Source of the DNA: Lampropedia aestuarii
GTDB taxonomy: Bacteria; Pseudomonadota; Gammaproteobacteria; Burkholderiales; Burkholderiaceae_C
Length of the DNA: 64,000 nucleotides
Direction: 5' to 3'
Assembly: GCF_004803635.1 (NCBI RefSeq)
Contig: NZ_SSWX01000002.1
Location: forward strand, 227,195-291,194
The first letter of the stretch is position 1; each line of letters starts with the position of its first letter. The position numbers were made by a program, and so were the translations under genes. The notes beneath the pieces were generated by a model that worked only from the letters and a program-made list of their open reading frames with translations, was not told the DNA's origin and ran no database searches. Shown one piece after another: positions 53,637 through 62,047 of the stretch.

Positions 53637-54930
53637 CCCTTGCTATAGCAACCTCAGCAAGCGACGTCGTGTAATGCGGCGTCCTGCGCTCTTGCCGCTT
53701 CTCCCATTTCTTTTTGCCCAACAATGCCGCGCCAAGCTGAATCGAACCGTGGCCAAATCGATCGGTCACGGCGTCGATCGCTTTCATGAGTCGCTTCGAT
53801 TTCTCTGCGTCCTCAATGTCAAACAGACCCAGCTCGCTCTGGTGAATGGCCGCATCTTGCAGGTCCAGCAGCATCACTCCCGCCTTGCAGTAATTGATGC
53901 CTGGTTTGTAGAGGCGCTTCAGGCCAGCGAGCGCGGCGCTTGTGATCTGCAGTGTGTCTGCGCAAGGCCTCGAAAGAGGCACGACGATTGAACGCGAATA
54001 CTGCGTGTCTTTAACTCTAAATGGACTTGTGCGCGCAAACACGAGGACTTGCCCGACGTTGCTGTTTTGCTTGCGAGCCTTGGCCGCCGCGCGAGTTGCA
54101 AACTCAGTGATTGCGCTTGCAAGCTCAGTGATTTCAGTCACTGGATGGCCGAAGCTCCGCGTGTGTGCGATCTCCTTTTTTGCAGCTGCTTCTTCGATAC
54201 TGATGCATGACTGCCCATGAAGCTCGCGCCACGTGCGCTCGAGCACGACGCTCCACCGACTGCGCACGGTACCGGCGTCCAACTGCATGAATTGCCAGAT
54301 CGTCTCAACGCCCGAGCTTTCAAGCTGCTTGCTGATGCGCCGGCCAATGCCCCAGACTTCACCTATCGCAGTGTTTTCATAGAGCAAGCGGCGCTGACGG
54401 TCGTTGAGGTCGACCAGATTACACACTTTCCCTAACCGCACAGGGTAGCTGCCCGGCTTACGATCCGTGGTCTTTGCGATGTAATTGGCCAGCTTGGCTA
54501 GAGTCTTTGTCGAACCGATTCCGACACATGTGGGTATTCCGGTCCACTGCAGAATTTTGGTCCTTGTGTCCCAGGCGCGCTGCGTAATCTCAGTCTTGCG
54601 CACACCGGCCAGGCCGATGAATGATTCATCAATCGAATAGATTTCTTGCTCGGGCCCCATCTCTGCTGCGAGAGACATCATGCGGGCGCTCATGTCTCCG
54701 TACAGCGTGAAGTTGGCCGAAAGCGCCACCAGGCCCGCCGTGCGCTCAAGGTCTTTAATCTGAAAGAATGGCGCTCCCATTTTGATGCCGAGTTGCTTGG
54801 ATTCATCGCTACGGGCGATAGCGCACCCGTCGTTGTTCGACAGCACGACCATCGGCCGTCCCTGCAAGCGCGGCTGAAAAACTCGCTCGCAGCTGCAGTA
54901 AAAGTTATTGCCGTCGACAAGCGCAAACAT
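53632..54930 (-). CDS. umuC: DNA polymerase V catalytic subunit UmuC
   Basis: 432 residues, near the usual UmuC length. Y-family motifs: FALVDGNNFYCSCERVF at the N-terminus (first metal Asp), LSNNDGCAIARS, and EIYSIDESFIGL (catalytic Asp-Glu). The little-finger region follows and the C-terminus is intact up to the IS. With processed UmuD it performs translesion synthesis. Starts 2 bases after umuD stops. Phage-borne copies can raise mutation rate or help replication of damaged phage DNA. Confidence 0.95.
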   Translation of the reverse strand: MFALVDGNNFYCSCERVFQPRLQGRPMVVLSNNDGCAIARSDESKQLGIKMGAPFFQIKDLERTAGLVALSANFTLYGDMSARMMSLAAEMGPEQEIYSIDESFIGLAGVRKTEITQRAWDTRTKILQWTGIPTCVGIGSTKTLAKLANYIAKTTDRKPGSYPVRLGKVCNLVDLNDRQRRLLYENTAIGEVWGIGRRISKQLESSGVETIWQFMQLDAGTVRSRWSVVLERTWRELHGQSCISIEEAAAKKEIAHTRSFGHPVTEITELASAITEFATRAAAKARKQNSNVGQVLVFARTSPFRVKDTQYSRSIVVPLSRPCADTLQITSAALAGLKRLYKPGINYCKAGVMLLDLQDAAIHQSELGLFDIEDAEKSKRLMKAIDAVTDRFGHGSIQLGAALLGKKKWEKRQERRTPHYTTSLAEVAIARA

Positions 54931-54932
54931 GG

Positions 54933-55364
54933 CTACACCTGGAACTGTTTAATGGTCGACGTAACGACTCCCCAGACTTCTAGGGTCTGACCATCAGAAA
55001 AGATGATCTCTGGATAGTCAGGATTCGCGGGCAGCAGCTTTGTCAGGCTACCCTTTCGGAACAGCTGCTTGCATGTGAATTCGCCGTCGACCACAGCAAT
55101 CACGATATGCCCGTGCTTGGGCTCGACTGCCTTGTCGATGACAACAATGTCACCGTCAAAGATACCTGCATCACGCATTGATGTGCCCGCAATGCGCAGC
55201 AGATACGTCGCTTGCGGATGCTTCACCAGCTCAGCACCGATGTCGATGTGCTTGTGCAAAAAGTCGTCTGCAGGGCTTGGGAACCCCGCTGGCACGCTTG
55301 AGAACATCGGCAACGGCAGTGGGTCACCGGGCAATACTTTGAGGGGGATTGTTGGGGCTTGCAT
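54933..55364 (-). CDS. umuD: UmuD, LexA-like auto-cleaving subunit of polymerase V
   Basis: 143 residues from the ATG at 55364; an upstream in-frame start at 55388 is possible. Cleavage site Ala26-Gly27 (SVPAGFPSPADD), catalytic Ser62 (GTSMRDAGIF) and Lys99 (FTCKQLF) are all in place, so RecA-stimulated self-cleavage should work. I could not find a CTGT-N8-ACAG LexA box upstream; instead there are other dyads at 55409-55439. Confidence 0.93.
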   Translation of the reverse strand: MQAPTIPLKVLPGDPLPLPMFSSVPAGFPSPADDFLHKHIDIGAELVKHPQATYLLRIAGTSMRDAGIFDGDIVVIDKAVEPKHGHIVIAVVDGEFTCKQLFRKGSLTKLLPANPDYPEIIFSDGQTLEVWGVVTSTIKQFQV

Positions 55365-55408
55365 GCGTGCATCATGCTCGCATGTCACCAGTGAAACAAT
55401 CGATTAAT

Positions 55409-55439
55409 GGTCAGTTTGATTGACCTTTAAACGTCAAAC
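55409..55439. promoter_or_regulatory. Overlapping dyads between umuD and the antitoxin gene
   Basis: GGTCA (55409-55413) and TGACC (55421-55425) form a dyad, and GTTTGA/TCAAAC (55414-55419 / 55434-55439) a second, overlapping one. They lie in the divergent region between umuDC and the toxin-antitoxin pair and are candidate operators for either. Confidence 0.4.
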
Positions 55440-55517
55440 CAATTCATTGCGTGAATCGCCTTGATATGTGCCCAAGAGGTCACGCAATTCATAGCCCAAA
55501 GTGCTAAACTTAACTGT

Positions 55518-56234
55518 ATGTACAACGGCACAGGCATCTATACACTTCCTGAAGCATCTCGCCTCATTGGCGTGCCTGCTCAGAAGCTGAATCGCTGGTT
55601 CTTCGGGTATGGCTACTCGAAAAAATATGGCGATGAATCGGTGCGTGCGTTTTCCGCTCCTTTATGGGAGCCGCAGTTAAGTAGTGAAGAGTTTTCCTCT
55701 CCAGTCATTGGGTTCCACGATCTACTCGAAGCTCGTTTTGTTGATGCCTTTGTTGCTCATGGCATCCCATTGGTTGTCGTTCGCCGCTGCATGGAACATG
55801 CTCGAGAGCTGTACTCACTTGAGTTCCCTTTTACGTCTGGCCGCTTCAAAACGGATGGCAAAACCATTTTTGCTGAAGAAGTTGAGCGGGCGATCAAGGA
55901 AGACGCCCTGCTGGACCTGAAGACGAAGCAATTTGCCTTCAAGGCAATCATCAACAACTCTCTCTACGATGGTATTGAATATGCTGGCGACATTGCATCT
56001 AAGTGGTACCCAGAAGGCAAACGCTCTCCAATCGTGCTCAATCCTTCGAGACAATTTGGCAGTCCAATTGTTGAGAGCACTGGCACGCCAACCAAGATTC
56101 TGTTCGACTCTTACTTAGCTGAAGGCCAGTCTCCTGCCGCGATTCAGCAAACAGCGCGCACCTATGAAGTGCCCATCAAAGCTGTTGAGTCAGCCGTCCT
56201 TTTTGAAGAAAATTTGAAGCGGACAAGGCATTGA
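55518..56234 (+). CDS. VapB45-like antitoxin (DUF433 type)
   Basis: 238 residues from the ATG at 55518. An N-terminal MerR-like helix-turn-helix (YTLPEASRLIGVPAQKLNRWFFGY) is followed by a middle region (IGFHDLLEARFVDAFVAHGIPLVVVRRCMEHA) and a C-terminal DUF433-like region (SPIVESTGTPTKILFDSYLAEGQSPAAIQQTARTYEV). This is the layout of antitoxins paired with PIN-like VapC45 toxins, and the toxin gene overlaps its end. The helix-turn-helix suggests it represses its own promoter. Confidence 0.78.
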   Translation: MYNGTGIYTLPEASRLIGVPAQKLNRWFFGYGYSKKYGDESVRAFSAPLWEPQLSSEEFSSPVIGFHDLLEARFVDAFVAHGIPLVVVRRCMEHARELYSLEFPFTSGRFKTDGKTIFAEEVERAIKEDALLDLKTKQFAFKAIINNSLYDGIEYAGDIASKWYPEGKRSPIVLNPSRQFGSPIVESTGTPTKILFDSYLAEGQSPAAIQQTARTYEVPIKAVESAVLFEENLKRTRH

Positions 56235-56641
56235 AGTTCTTTCTGGATAACAACCTGCCACCAAACTGGGCTGAATGCGTCTCTGGATGCAGTCGAAACC
56301 AGTTTAGTGACGGCCATGTTCAGACTGTTACTCATCTAAGGGCAATGTTCCCAGCCAGCACTGACGACCTAGTTTGGATTGAACAGCTTGGCCATGAAAA
56401 AAACTGGGCAATCATTTCCCAGGACAAATTCCGCAAAAAACAAGGCGGCGAGCGCTTAGCGCTGAAAGCCAGCGGCATCTCTGTGTTCGTGCTTCAAAAG
56501 TCTTGGTCCTCCTACCCTTATTGGGAAAAAACAGCCCAATTTATTCTTTGGTGGCCTAAGATTGTTGAACTGGCCAACAACGTCGAAGGCGTTGCAATGG
56601 AAGTTCCTTGGCGACTTTCAGGTAAGTTTCAGCAACTTTAA
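56231..56641 (+). CDS. PIN-like toxin, VapC45/DUF5615 type
   Basis: 136 residues from a TTG start that overlaps the antitoxin stop by 4 bases, so translation is coupled. The N-terminal KFFLDNNLPPNWA is the typical DUF5615/PIN-like first strand with the acidic Asp; DDLVWIEQLG and WAIISQDKFRKK supply later acidic residues of the active site. Such toxins cut RNA. Presence in a prophage suggests stabilisation or defence. Confidence 0.78.
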   Translation: MKFFLDNNLPPNWAECVSGCSRNQFSDGHVQTVTHLRAMFPASTDDLVWIEQLGHEKNWAIISQDKFRKKQGGERLALKASGISVFVLQKSWSSYPYWEKTAQFILWWPKIVELANNVEGVAMEVPWRLSGKFQQL

Positions 56642-56756
56642 ATTGCTCTGTCCAAGGCTTCATCAAAAAATAGTCGCTTGGGCAATGTTCACGAACTGAA
56701 GCACCCCATACTCGTCGCAGTAATGGCGAAAAATCAAAAGTTGCGTTTTAAAAGCA

Positions 56757-59018
56757 CTATGGCATGACGCTCCACTGCTTTCCATTCCAAGTTGCAACGG
56801 TTCCGTTTCCACCACGGTAAGTCCTTCCAACCACCCTATCCTTTGGGTTTGCTGGGGCGTCAGCAATCTGCTCAGCACCCTCAACTCTCTCAACCTGCCC
56901 TGACCTCTGGTTGTAACGGATCACACTTCCCTCAGTGGTTGAACCATCAGCGTTCTTGGTCTGAGGTGTCACTTGCACACGCCAATCGCTGCCATCCTGC
57001 TGCCCCGTCAAAGTGCGCAAACGCTCTGCAATCTGCCCGCGCCGCTTCTCTGCCGTACCCTCTGCCAGCAATTCTTGCTGCAACCCTGCAATAGCTTGCT
57101 CACGCTCAAGTGCTGGCTGGTTGCGTTGCTGCTCATAGGCCTGGCCATCACGCTCCAACCCCAGGCGCTCGCGCTGCACTGCATTCGCGTCTGCATCGCG
57201 CTGATTGGCGCCGGCTTGCGCCAGAGCTGCACGCTGATTCTGGCCTGCTTCTTGCGCTACAGCCAGTTGCCTGCGTGCTTCGCGCTCTGTTTCCCCTGTG
57301 GCCTGCTCTGCTGCGATTCGCGCATTCTGCCTGCGCTCTTCTCCTACATTTCCCAGGCCAGCTGTCATCACGCCTGCAGCAGAGCGACCAGACACGCCAC
57401 GGCCAAAGCGCTGCAGGTCTTGCGCCGCCCAGCGTGCATGGTTCATGTCCATGCGCCGCTCGCGCGATGCGCGCTGCTCCGCAGAGAAAGGTCCTGCATC
57501 CACGACCATGGTGCCGCCGAAACCAAATCCTGATGGCTGTTCTGCGGCCGCCGCGCCAGCTGGTGCCGTATATCCCGGCAAGCCTCGGCCATTTCCACGA
57601 TATGCGCCCGCCTCAGCCGCCGCTTGGGCTGTCGTTGATGGACTGCCAAGTCCGCGCGGCAAGTTCATGCCATTTGGATCGTCGCTGTACTGGCCGCGAC
57701 CGTGCCGGTACGCACCTAGCGCCACTTCTGTGCCCTGCTGAGCAGCTCGAGCTGTTGCGGCCGGACTTCCCAATCCTTCAATTGAGGGAAAGCCAATAGC
57801 TCGATTTGCCTGTTGATCTATATTCTGCAGCCCGAGCTGTGGTTCGCGTAAAGGGCCAAGGCCACGTGCATTGCTATTTGCCGCAGGCGCTTGTGGTGCA
57901 GCAGTACTAACGGCCTGGGTTTGCTCTGCAGACTGCTTTGCCTGGCTTCGTAGATCTGAGAATGGTGTCGGGCTCGACACGTCGGCACCAGCGGGCGTAA
58001 GCGCTGGGCTGAGATATGCTGCATTGAATCCTGCTGCGCGCATTGGTCGAATCACAGCAGAGTCATAAGCGCCAGCAAGGCCGCGTGGAATCATTGTGGC
58101 TGCATCCGCAACTGCTGCGCCCGCATCAGCGCCCCACCCCTTCACCTTATTCACGACTCCGCCAACCGCCTGCCGGTCTGCCTGAGCTTGTGCGCCCAGC
58201 GCAGACGCTCCAGCAGGCTGCGTTACTGGTGCCTTCAATCGTGTTTCATTGGGAATTTGGTCTGCAAGGCTTGTCGTCGGTGTTTGCGGCGCCGGTGCTG
58301 CAGCGCGCTGGTGCGTGGCAGGAAAGCTTTGACGCCCTTCCCATGATGGCATTCCAAGCCGGGGCTCTGCAGCTGCTGGCTTTGGCGCATCCGAGAAGCT
58401 GTTACCGGAGCGTTGGATACCAAAGCCGCGAGGAGCATTATTGGCGGGCGCTTGTTGGGGTGCTGCTGGCTGCGTGCTCTGCTGTGCAGCTGGTGCCCGT
58501 GGCGCATCTGAATAGCTGCTACCCGTGCGCTGCACACCTGGTGCGCCGGCAACACCTGTATTTTGTCTTTGGCGCTCATCCTCAGACACAACGCCACCAG
58601 TAGCGCGCCGCAAGAGGCCAAAGCCACCAACTTGCCCGCCATTGGCAAAATAACGCTGCGGCTCTTGCGGCTGTTGTCCAGGCAAACCGCCGACTGGCTG
58701 GTGAGTGGCTGCTTTAATTTGGTCCAGCGCCTGGACGCCAATAGCATGCACCTGCTCGGGCGGCAGTTCATGCTCGCCGTTGCTCACGGCAACAGGCACA
58801 CCGCTTTGGCTATTCCCCATCTGCATGAGGTTTTCATGGCCCAGCGCCAGGGAAGAGTCTGCGGGCATCACATAGCTGCCCTCTGGCATCGTCGTTTGGA
58901 TGCTGTCAGAAGTGCCCGTGCCTGGCCCGCGAATTGGGCCGCCATTGCGAAAAGACTTGAGGCCAAGCCGTGGTTGTTCTGCAGGGGTTGCTTTTGGTCT
59001 TGGCTTGAGTCCGTACAT
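56757..59018 (-). CDS. Large Gly/Ala/Gln-rich phage virion protein
   Basis: 753 residues, AGGA upstream. Residues 25-95 hold a motif seen in many phage virion or tape-measure-related proteins: NGGPIRGPGTGTSDSI, PEGSYVMPADS, SNGEHELPPEQVHAIG. A similar GGQVGGFGLL turn occurs later. The middle is a long low-complexity region of Ala, Pro, Gln, Gly and Arg; the last 200 residues are helical and Gln/Arg-rich, ending in a small beta unit (VGRTYRGGNGTVATWNGKQWSVMP). Probably an internal virion protein (inference). Confidence 0.72.
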   Translation of the reverse strand: MYGLKPRPKATPAEQPRLGLKSFRNGGPIRGPGTGTSDSIQTTMPEGSYVMPADSSLALGHENLMQMGNSQSGVPVAVSNGEHELPPEQVHAIGVQALDQIKAATHQPVGGLPGQQPQEPQRYFANGGQVGGFGLLRRATGGVVSEDERQRQNTGVAGAPGVQRTGSSYSDAPRAPAAQQSTQPAAPQQAPANNAPRGFGIQRSGNSFSDAPKPAAAEPRLGMPSWEGRQSFPATHQRAAAPAPQTPTTSLADQIPNETRLKAPVTQPAGASALGAQAQADRQAVGGVVNKVKGWGADAGAAVADAATMIPRGLAGAYDSAVIRPMRAAGFNAAYLSPALTPAGADVSSPTPFSDLRSQAKQSAEQTQAVSTAAPQAPAANSNARGLGPLREPQLGLQNIDQQANRAIGFPSIEGLGSPAATARAAQQGTEVALGAYRHGRGQYSDDPNGMNLPRGLGSPSTTAQAAAEAGAYRGNGRGLPGYTAPAGAAAAEQPSGFGFGGTMVVDAGPFSAEQRASRERRMDMNHARWAAQDLQRFGRGVSGRSAAGVMTAGLGNVGEERRQNARIAAEQATGETEREARRQLAVAQEAGQNQRAALAQAGANQRDADANAVQRERLGLERDGQAYEQQRNQPALEREQAIAGLQQELLAEGTAEKRRGQIAERLRTLTGQQDGSDWRVQVTPQTKNADGSTTEGSVIRYNQRSGQVERVEGAEQIADAPANPKDRVVGRTYRGGNGTVATWNGKQWSVMP

Positions 59019-59026
59019 ACTCTGTC

Positions 59027-59692
59027 CTATGGAAGGATTGCTCTGTTGTGGTGCGGCACATCCTCTCGGGTCATGCGCCGCATGTCGCTGTCTGGCAATT
59101 CGCCAAAGTAGCTTGTGAATTTCTGCTCAGCCAATGCCGAGCGCTGTGGGTCAAAGGCTTCCGTGTCGGGAACGCTGTAGGCTTGGTGCAGCACCCAATC
59201 GAGCAAGTGCACATGGCTGGCCTTGTGGATCTCTGGCTCATCCGTGCTAAGGGAAAGAAGCTCCAGCGGCAGGCGGTACACATCGAGGTGCAACACGTCC
59301 CCCTCTTCGATCCGCCCAACAATGCGCAGCGATGTCTCGTCTTGGATTGCCCAGACAGCTGGCCGCTCTTGCTCGTCGCGCCAATCTTGGCTGTATTCGT
59401 CCAGCCACTCGCGCGACTTGATCGTGATTGCGCGCGTGCCGCTGCGACCGCGCAGCGTGATCGAAATGATCTCGTACACAGACTCATGCAATGGGTATGT
59501 GTGCTGCGCAGGCTCAAGCGCAATTTGCACCACCGCACTGGTGGCGTCATCTCGAAGCAAGCGCCCGCGCATGCAGGCCTGCTCTTGTGCATCGTTAAAC
59601 CAATCCGTTAGCTCGCCATCGCTCCAGAAAAATGGCTCAGCCTTATCACTGGCCAACGTGCGAAACCTGCGGATCAACTCTTTGAGGTTCAT
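59027..59692 (-). CDS. Phage head-tail adaptor-like protein
   Basis: 221 residues. The N-terminal LKELIRRFRTLASDKAEPFFWSDGELTDWFNDAQEQACMRGRLL pattern is typical of adaptor proteins in podovirus-like genomes, which begin with a helical region and an FWSD turn. The central beta part follows and the C-terminus is helical. Its ATG overlaps the stop of the previous gene (TAATG). Likely joins portal and tail. Confidence 0.72.
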   Translation of the reverse strand: MNLKELIRRFRTLASDKAEPFFWSDGELTDWFNDAQEQACMRGRLLRDDATSAVVQIALEPAQHTYPLHESVYEIISITLRGRSGTRAITIKSREWLDEYSQDWRDEQERPAVWAIQDETSLRIVGRIEEGDVLHLDVYRLPLELLSLSTDEPEIHKASHVHLLDWVLHQAYSVPDTEAFDPQRSALAEQKFTSYFGELPDSDMRRMTREDVPHHNRAILP

Positions 59693-60117
59693 TAGCGAGC
59701 CCCGAACTGCTCAACCAGAGTGCCAACTTGCTCACGCAAATCAGCCAAGCTCTTGCGCTTGTCTAGGTTCACCTCGTACTTGGCGGCATAGGCTTCTAGG
59801 CCGGCCTTGTCCATGCTGTCCAAAAGGGTCAACGTAGACTCCAGCGCCTGGTGCTCTGCCTCTGCCTCTTGGGCCTGTTGATCTTGGGCCAGCAACACCT
59901 TTGCCGCATCTGCTGCTCCGGTTTGCGCCAGCACTGGCTCGTCCACGGGCGTCTGGGCTACCGCATCTTTGTGAATTTTGAATTCCACAAAGCGCAGCAG
60001 CTCTTTACCAGCATCGCCTGTTACGGCCTTCACGTCGCCAGGCAACCAGGTTTGTGCCATGTGCGTGCGATCCGTATAGACCTTGCGGCCCGAATATTTG
60101 AGTTTCAAAACCTGCAT
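59692..60117 (-). CDS. Phage protein with HeH/SAP-like C-terminus
   Basis: 141 residues from the ATG at 60117, with GGAG 5 bases upstream; the frame runs on to 60213 without ribosome site. The C-terminal 45 residues (DSMDKAGLEAYAAKYEVNLDKRKSLADLREQV) follow the helix-extension-helix pattern seen in small phage head proteins and DNA-binding SAP/LEM domains. Position after the capsid genes suggests a head completion or DNA-contacting role. Confidence 0.65.
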   Translation of the reverse strand: MQVLKLKYSGRKVYTDRTHMAQTWLPGDVKAVTGDAGKELLRFVEFKIHKDAVAQTPVDEPVLAQTGAADAAKVLLAQDQQAQEAEAEHQALESTLTLLDSMDKAGLEAYAAKYEVNLDKRKSLADLREQVGTLVEQFGAR

Positions 60118-60172
60118 CTTGGCTCCATGAATACCGGCGCTGGGGCAATGGCTGCTCCAGCGCCGGTCTGGT

Positions 60173-60658
60173 TTACTGGGCTGTGGCCACACCTTCAGCG
60201 ATTGCGTAAACAATCACCTCGATCTTGGATGCCTTGGCATTTGCGGCCACATTGACCTTGAGGGTCAAGTCAGCATCTTTGGGCAGCAGCACCGAGCCCT
60301 TGCTGGTCGCTTTGCGCAAATGCGCTGCAGTTGCGAGATTCAAGCCCGCGCCAAAATACACGGCATCTTGCGGAACGGTGGCGGAATCCACGCCATCGTT
60401 GTAGGCAAAGCCCAGATCGCCGGTAATCGTGGCCGTCATGCCCTCGCTGACAATGACTGCACTGTCGACAACACGAAAGCCTGCTGGGATCTGCCCCAGC
60501 ACCACCACATCACCAATTGCCAGGGGCGCATCGCTGCTTGCATCCAATGCCGCGCCTGCTGCATTTGTCTCCAAGACAAAACGCAGCGCGGACAAATTAC
60601 CCCAAGGGGTTGAGCCCAGCGCATTGCGGTGCGCCTGCTTCTTCGTTACTTTTGCCAT
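60173..60658 (-). CDS. Capsid-associated phage protein, possible decoration protein
   Basis: 161 residues from the ATG at 60658 (GGAGG 7 bases upstream; the longer frame to 60715 overlaps the capsid stop). Small, beta-rich, Gly/Ala/Val-rich (IGDVVVLGQIPAGFRVVDSAVIVSEG), located directly after the major capsid gene, where decoration or stabilising proteins often lie. No family certain. Confidence 0.65.
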   Translation of the reverse strand: MAKVTKKQAHRNALGSTPWGNLSALRFVLETNAAGAALDASSDAPLAIGDVVVLGQIPAGFRVVDSAVIVSEGMTATITGDLGFAYNDGVDSATVPQDAVYFGAGLNLATAAHLRKATSKGSVLLPKDADLTLKVNVAANAKASKIEVIVYAIAEGVATAQ

Positions 60659-60711
60659 CTCTTGGCCTCCGAATAAATTGAAATGAGAGACAGGGGCCGA
60701 AGCCCCGTGCA

Positions 60712-61998
60712 TCACGCTTGCGCAGAAATACGCACAGCCGTATCGATGGCAATCACGCCATGGTCAGTGAAGTGCTTGACGCCACCGCCCTGCTCAACCA
60801 ACCAGCGCAATTTCTGCACGCCGTGGATAGCGCCGATCAACAGCTCTTCCTTGTCGTCGTGGTCAAAGGTCTTCTCTTTCCAGAAGTACGGCATGCCGCC
60901 GTGCTTGGAACGGCCAAATGCGTGAGCCAAGGCTTGACCGCCCAACAGCACTGCACGATCAATCGCGTGGGTCGTGCCGAATGCCTCAGGCACTCGGGCG
61001 ATGGACTCGTTTGCACTTGCGTAGTCCGCGCAAAAGCGAATCTCATTGCCCGCATAGAAGCGAATCGGCTTTGGCATCTTCATCAGCAAGATGCCATTCC
61101 ACAGGCCACACTCGCCCAGGAACAGCGGGTGCTGCTTGGCTTTGGAGGCGCGGGCCAGCGCATTGGCCTGTATGGCGCGGAAATCCTTCGAGCGGCTGAA
61201 CGAGCTGTACTGGTCTGGGGAGACCAGCATCACGCGCAGCGGCGAATCGTTGGCCACCACATCACCTGGCACCTTCACTGCAGGCGGCGGCAATGGAATG
61301 GTTTCGATCATGGCGCGCACCGAATCAACCGTATCCATGTCCAGCTCGTCGGTAGACTGCAACGTCACTTCACCGGCATTCACGCCAAAGCCACCAATGC
61401 CATTGGAGCCGCCAGCAATGTAATGGCGGTTCTTGGTTGGCGCCAACACAGGGTTGACAACGATTTCAGCAAAGTCGGCATGCTTCTCGGTCGGCACGCG
61501 CCACTCGATGTTGTCGTGGAAACCGCGCGCGCCAGCCAAGTGGGTCAAGAGGGCTTGATCCTGGTAGCTGTCCATCAGGCTTTGCGCAATTGGACGGCCA
61601 ATCTTGCGAACCTGCACAGGCGAGCGCAGCTCATCCATGGTGTCGCCCAAGTCCACCGGAAAGCGGGCTTGATCCACACGCACACGGCTGTTGTCATGCT
61701 TGATGCCAACGCCCTTGCCTTCTGCCATCTTGCTGCCCATGATCGGGTATGCGCCCACTGGCTGAACAAAGTGGAATCTCACTTCATCACCAGCACCACG
61801 GGTCAAATCCACGCTGCGCACAATTGGCAAGTCAGCGGTGGTTTGTTTGCGGATATTCTCTGCCGCACCAGCCTCGCCCTTTGGCATGGGGCCAGACAGA
61901 CGCGCCAGTGTCGAATTGCGCTGCATGCTTTGTGCGAACAGGCCTGCTGCCTGCACGAACATAGCATTAGCGCGCGATGTTTGAGTTTTACCGGACAT
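60712..61998 (-). CDS. Major capsid protein (DUF4043-like)
   Basis: 428 residues with AGGAGG 5 bases before the ATG. The sequence has the look of the N4-gp56/DUF4043 capsid family: PIVRSVDLTRGAGDEVRFHFVQPVGAYPIMG, the RFPVDLGDTMDELRSPV region, and the later VMLVSPDQYSSFSRSKDFRAIQ and AFGRSKHGGMPYFWKEKTFDHDDKEEL. It would form the head shell. It follows the scaffold gene. Confidence 0.82.
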   Translation of the reverse strand: MSGKTQTSRANAMFVQAAGLFAQSMQRNSTLARLSGPMPKGEAGAAENIRKQTTADLPIVRSVDLTRGAGDEVRFHFVQPVGAYPIMGSKMAEGKGVGIKHDNSRVRVDQARFPVDLGDTMDELRSPVQVRKIGRPIAQSLMDSYQDQALLTHLAGARGFHDNIEWRVPTEKHADFAEIVVNPVLAPTKNRHYIAGGSNGIGGFGVNAGEVTLQSTDELDMDTVDSVRAMIETIPLPPPAVKVPGDVVANDSPLRVMLVSPDQYSSFSRSKDFRAIQANALARASKAKQHPLFLGECGLWNGILLMKMPKPIRFYAGNEIRFCADYASANESIARVPEAFGTTHAIDRAVLLGGQALAHAFGRSKHGGMPYFWKEKTFDHDDKEELLIGAIHGVQKLRWLVEQGGGVKHFTDHGVIAIDTAVRISAQA

Positions 61999-62047
61999 GA
62001 TGTCCTCCTGCTATAGGGATGGCAGCCATTTGCGACTGCACATGGTG

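Noticed and set aside
55365-55440. LexA/SOS box upstream of umuD
   Set aside because: No CTGT-N8-ACAG match; the similar-looking CTGTATGTAC at 55514 overlaps the antitoxin start and lacks the second half at the right spacing.
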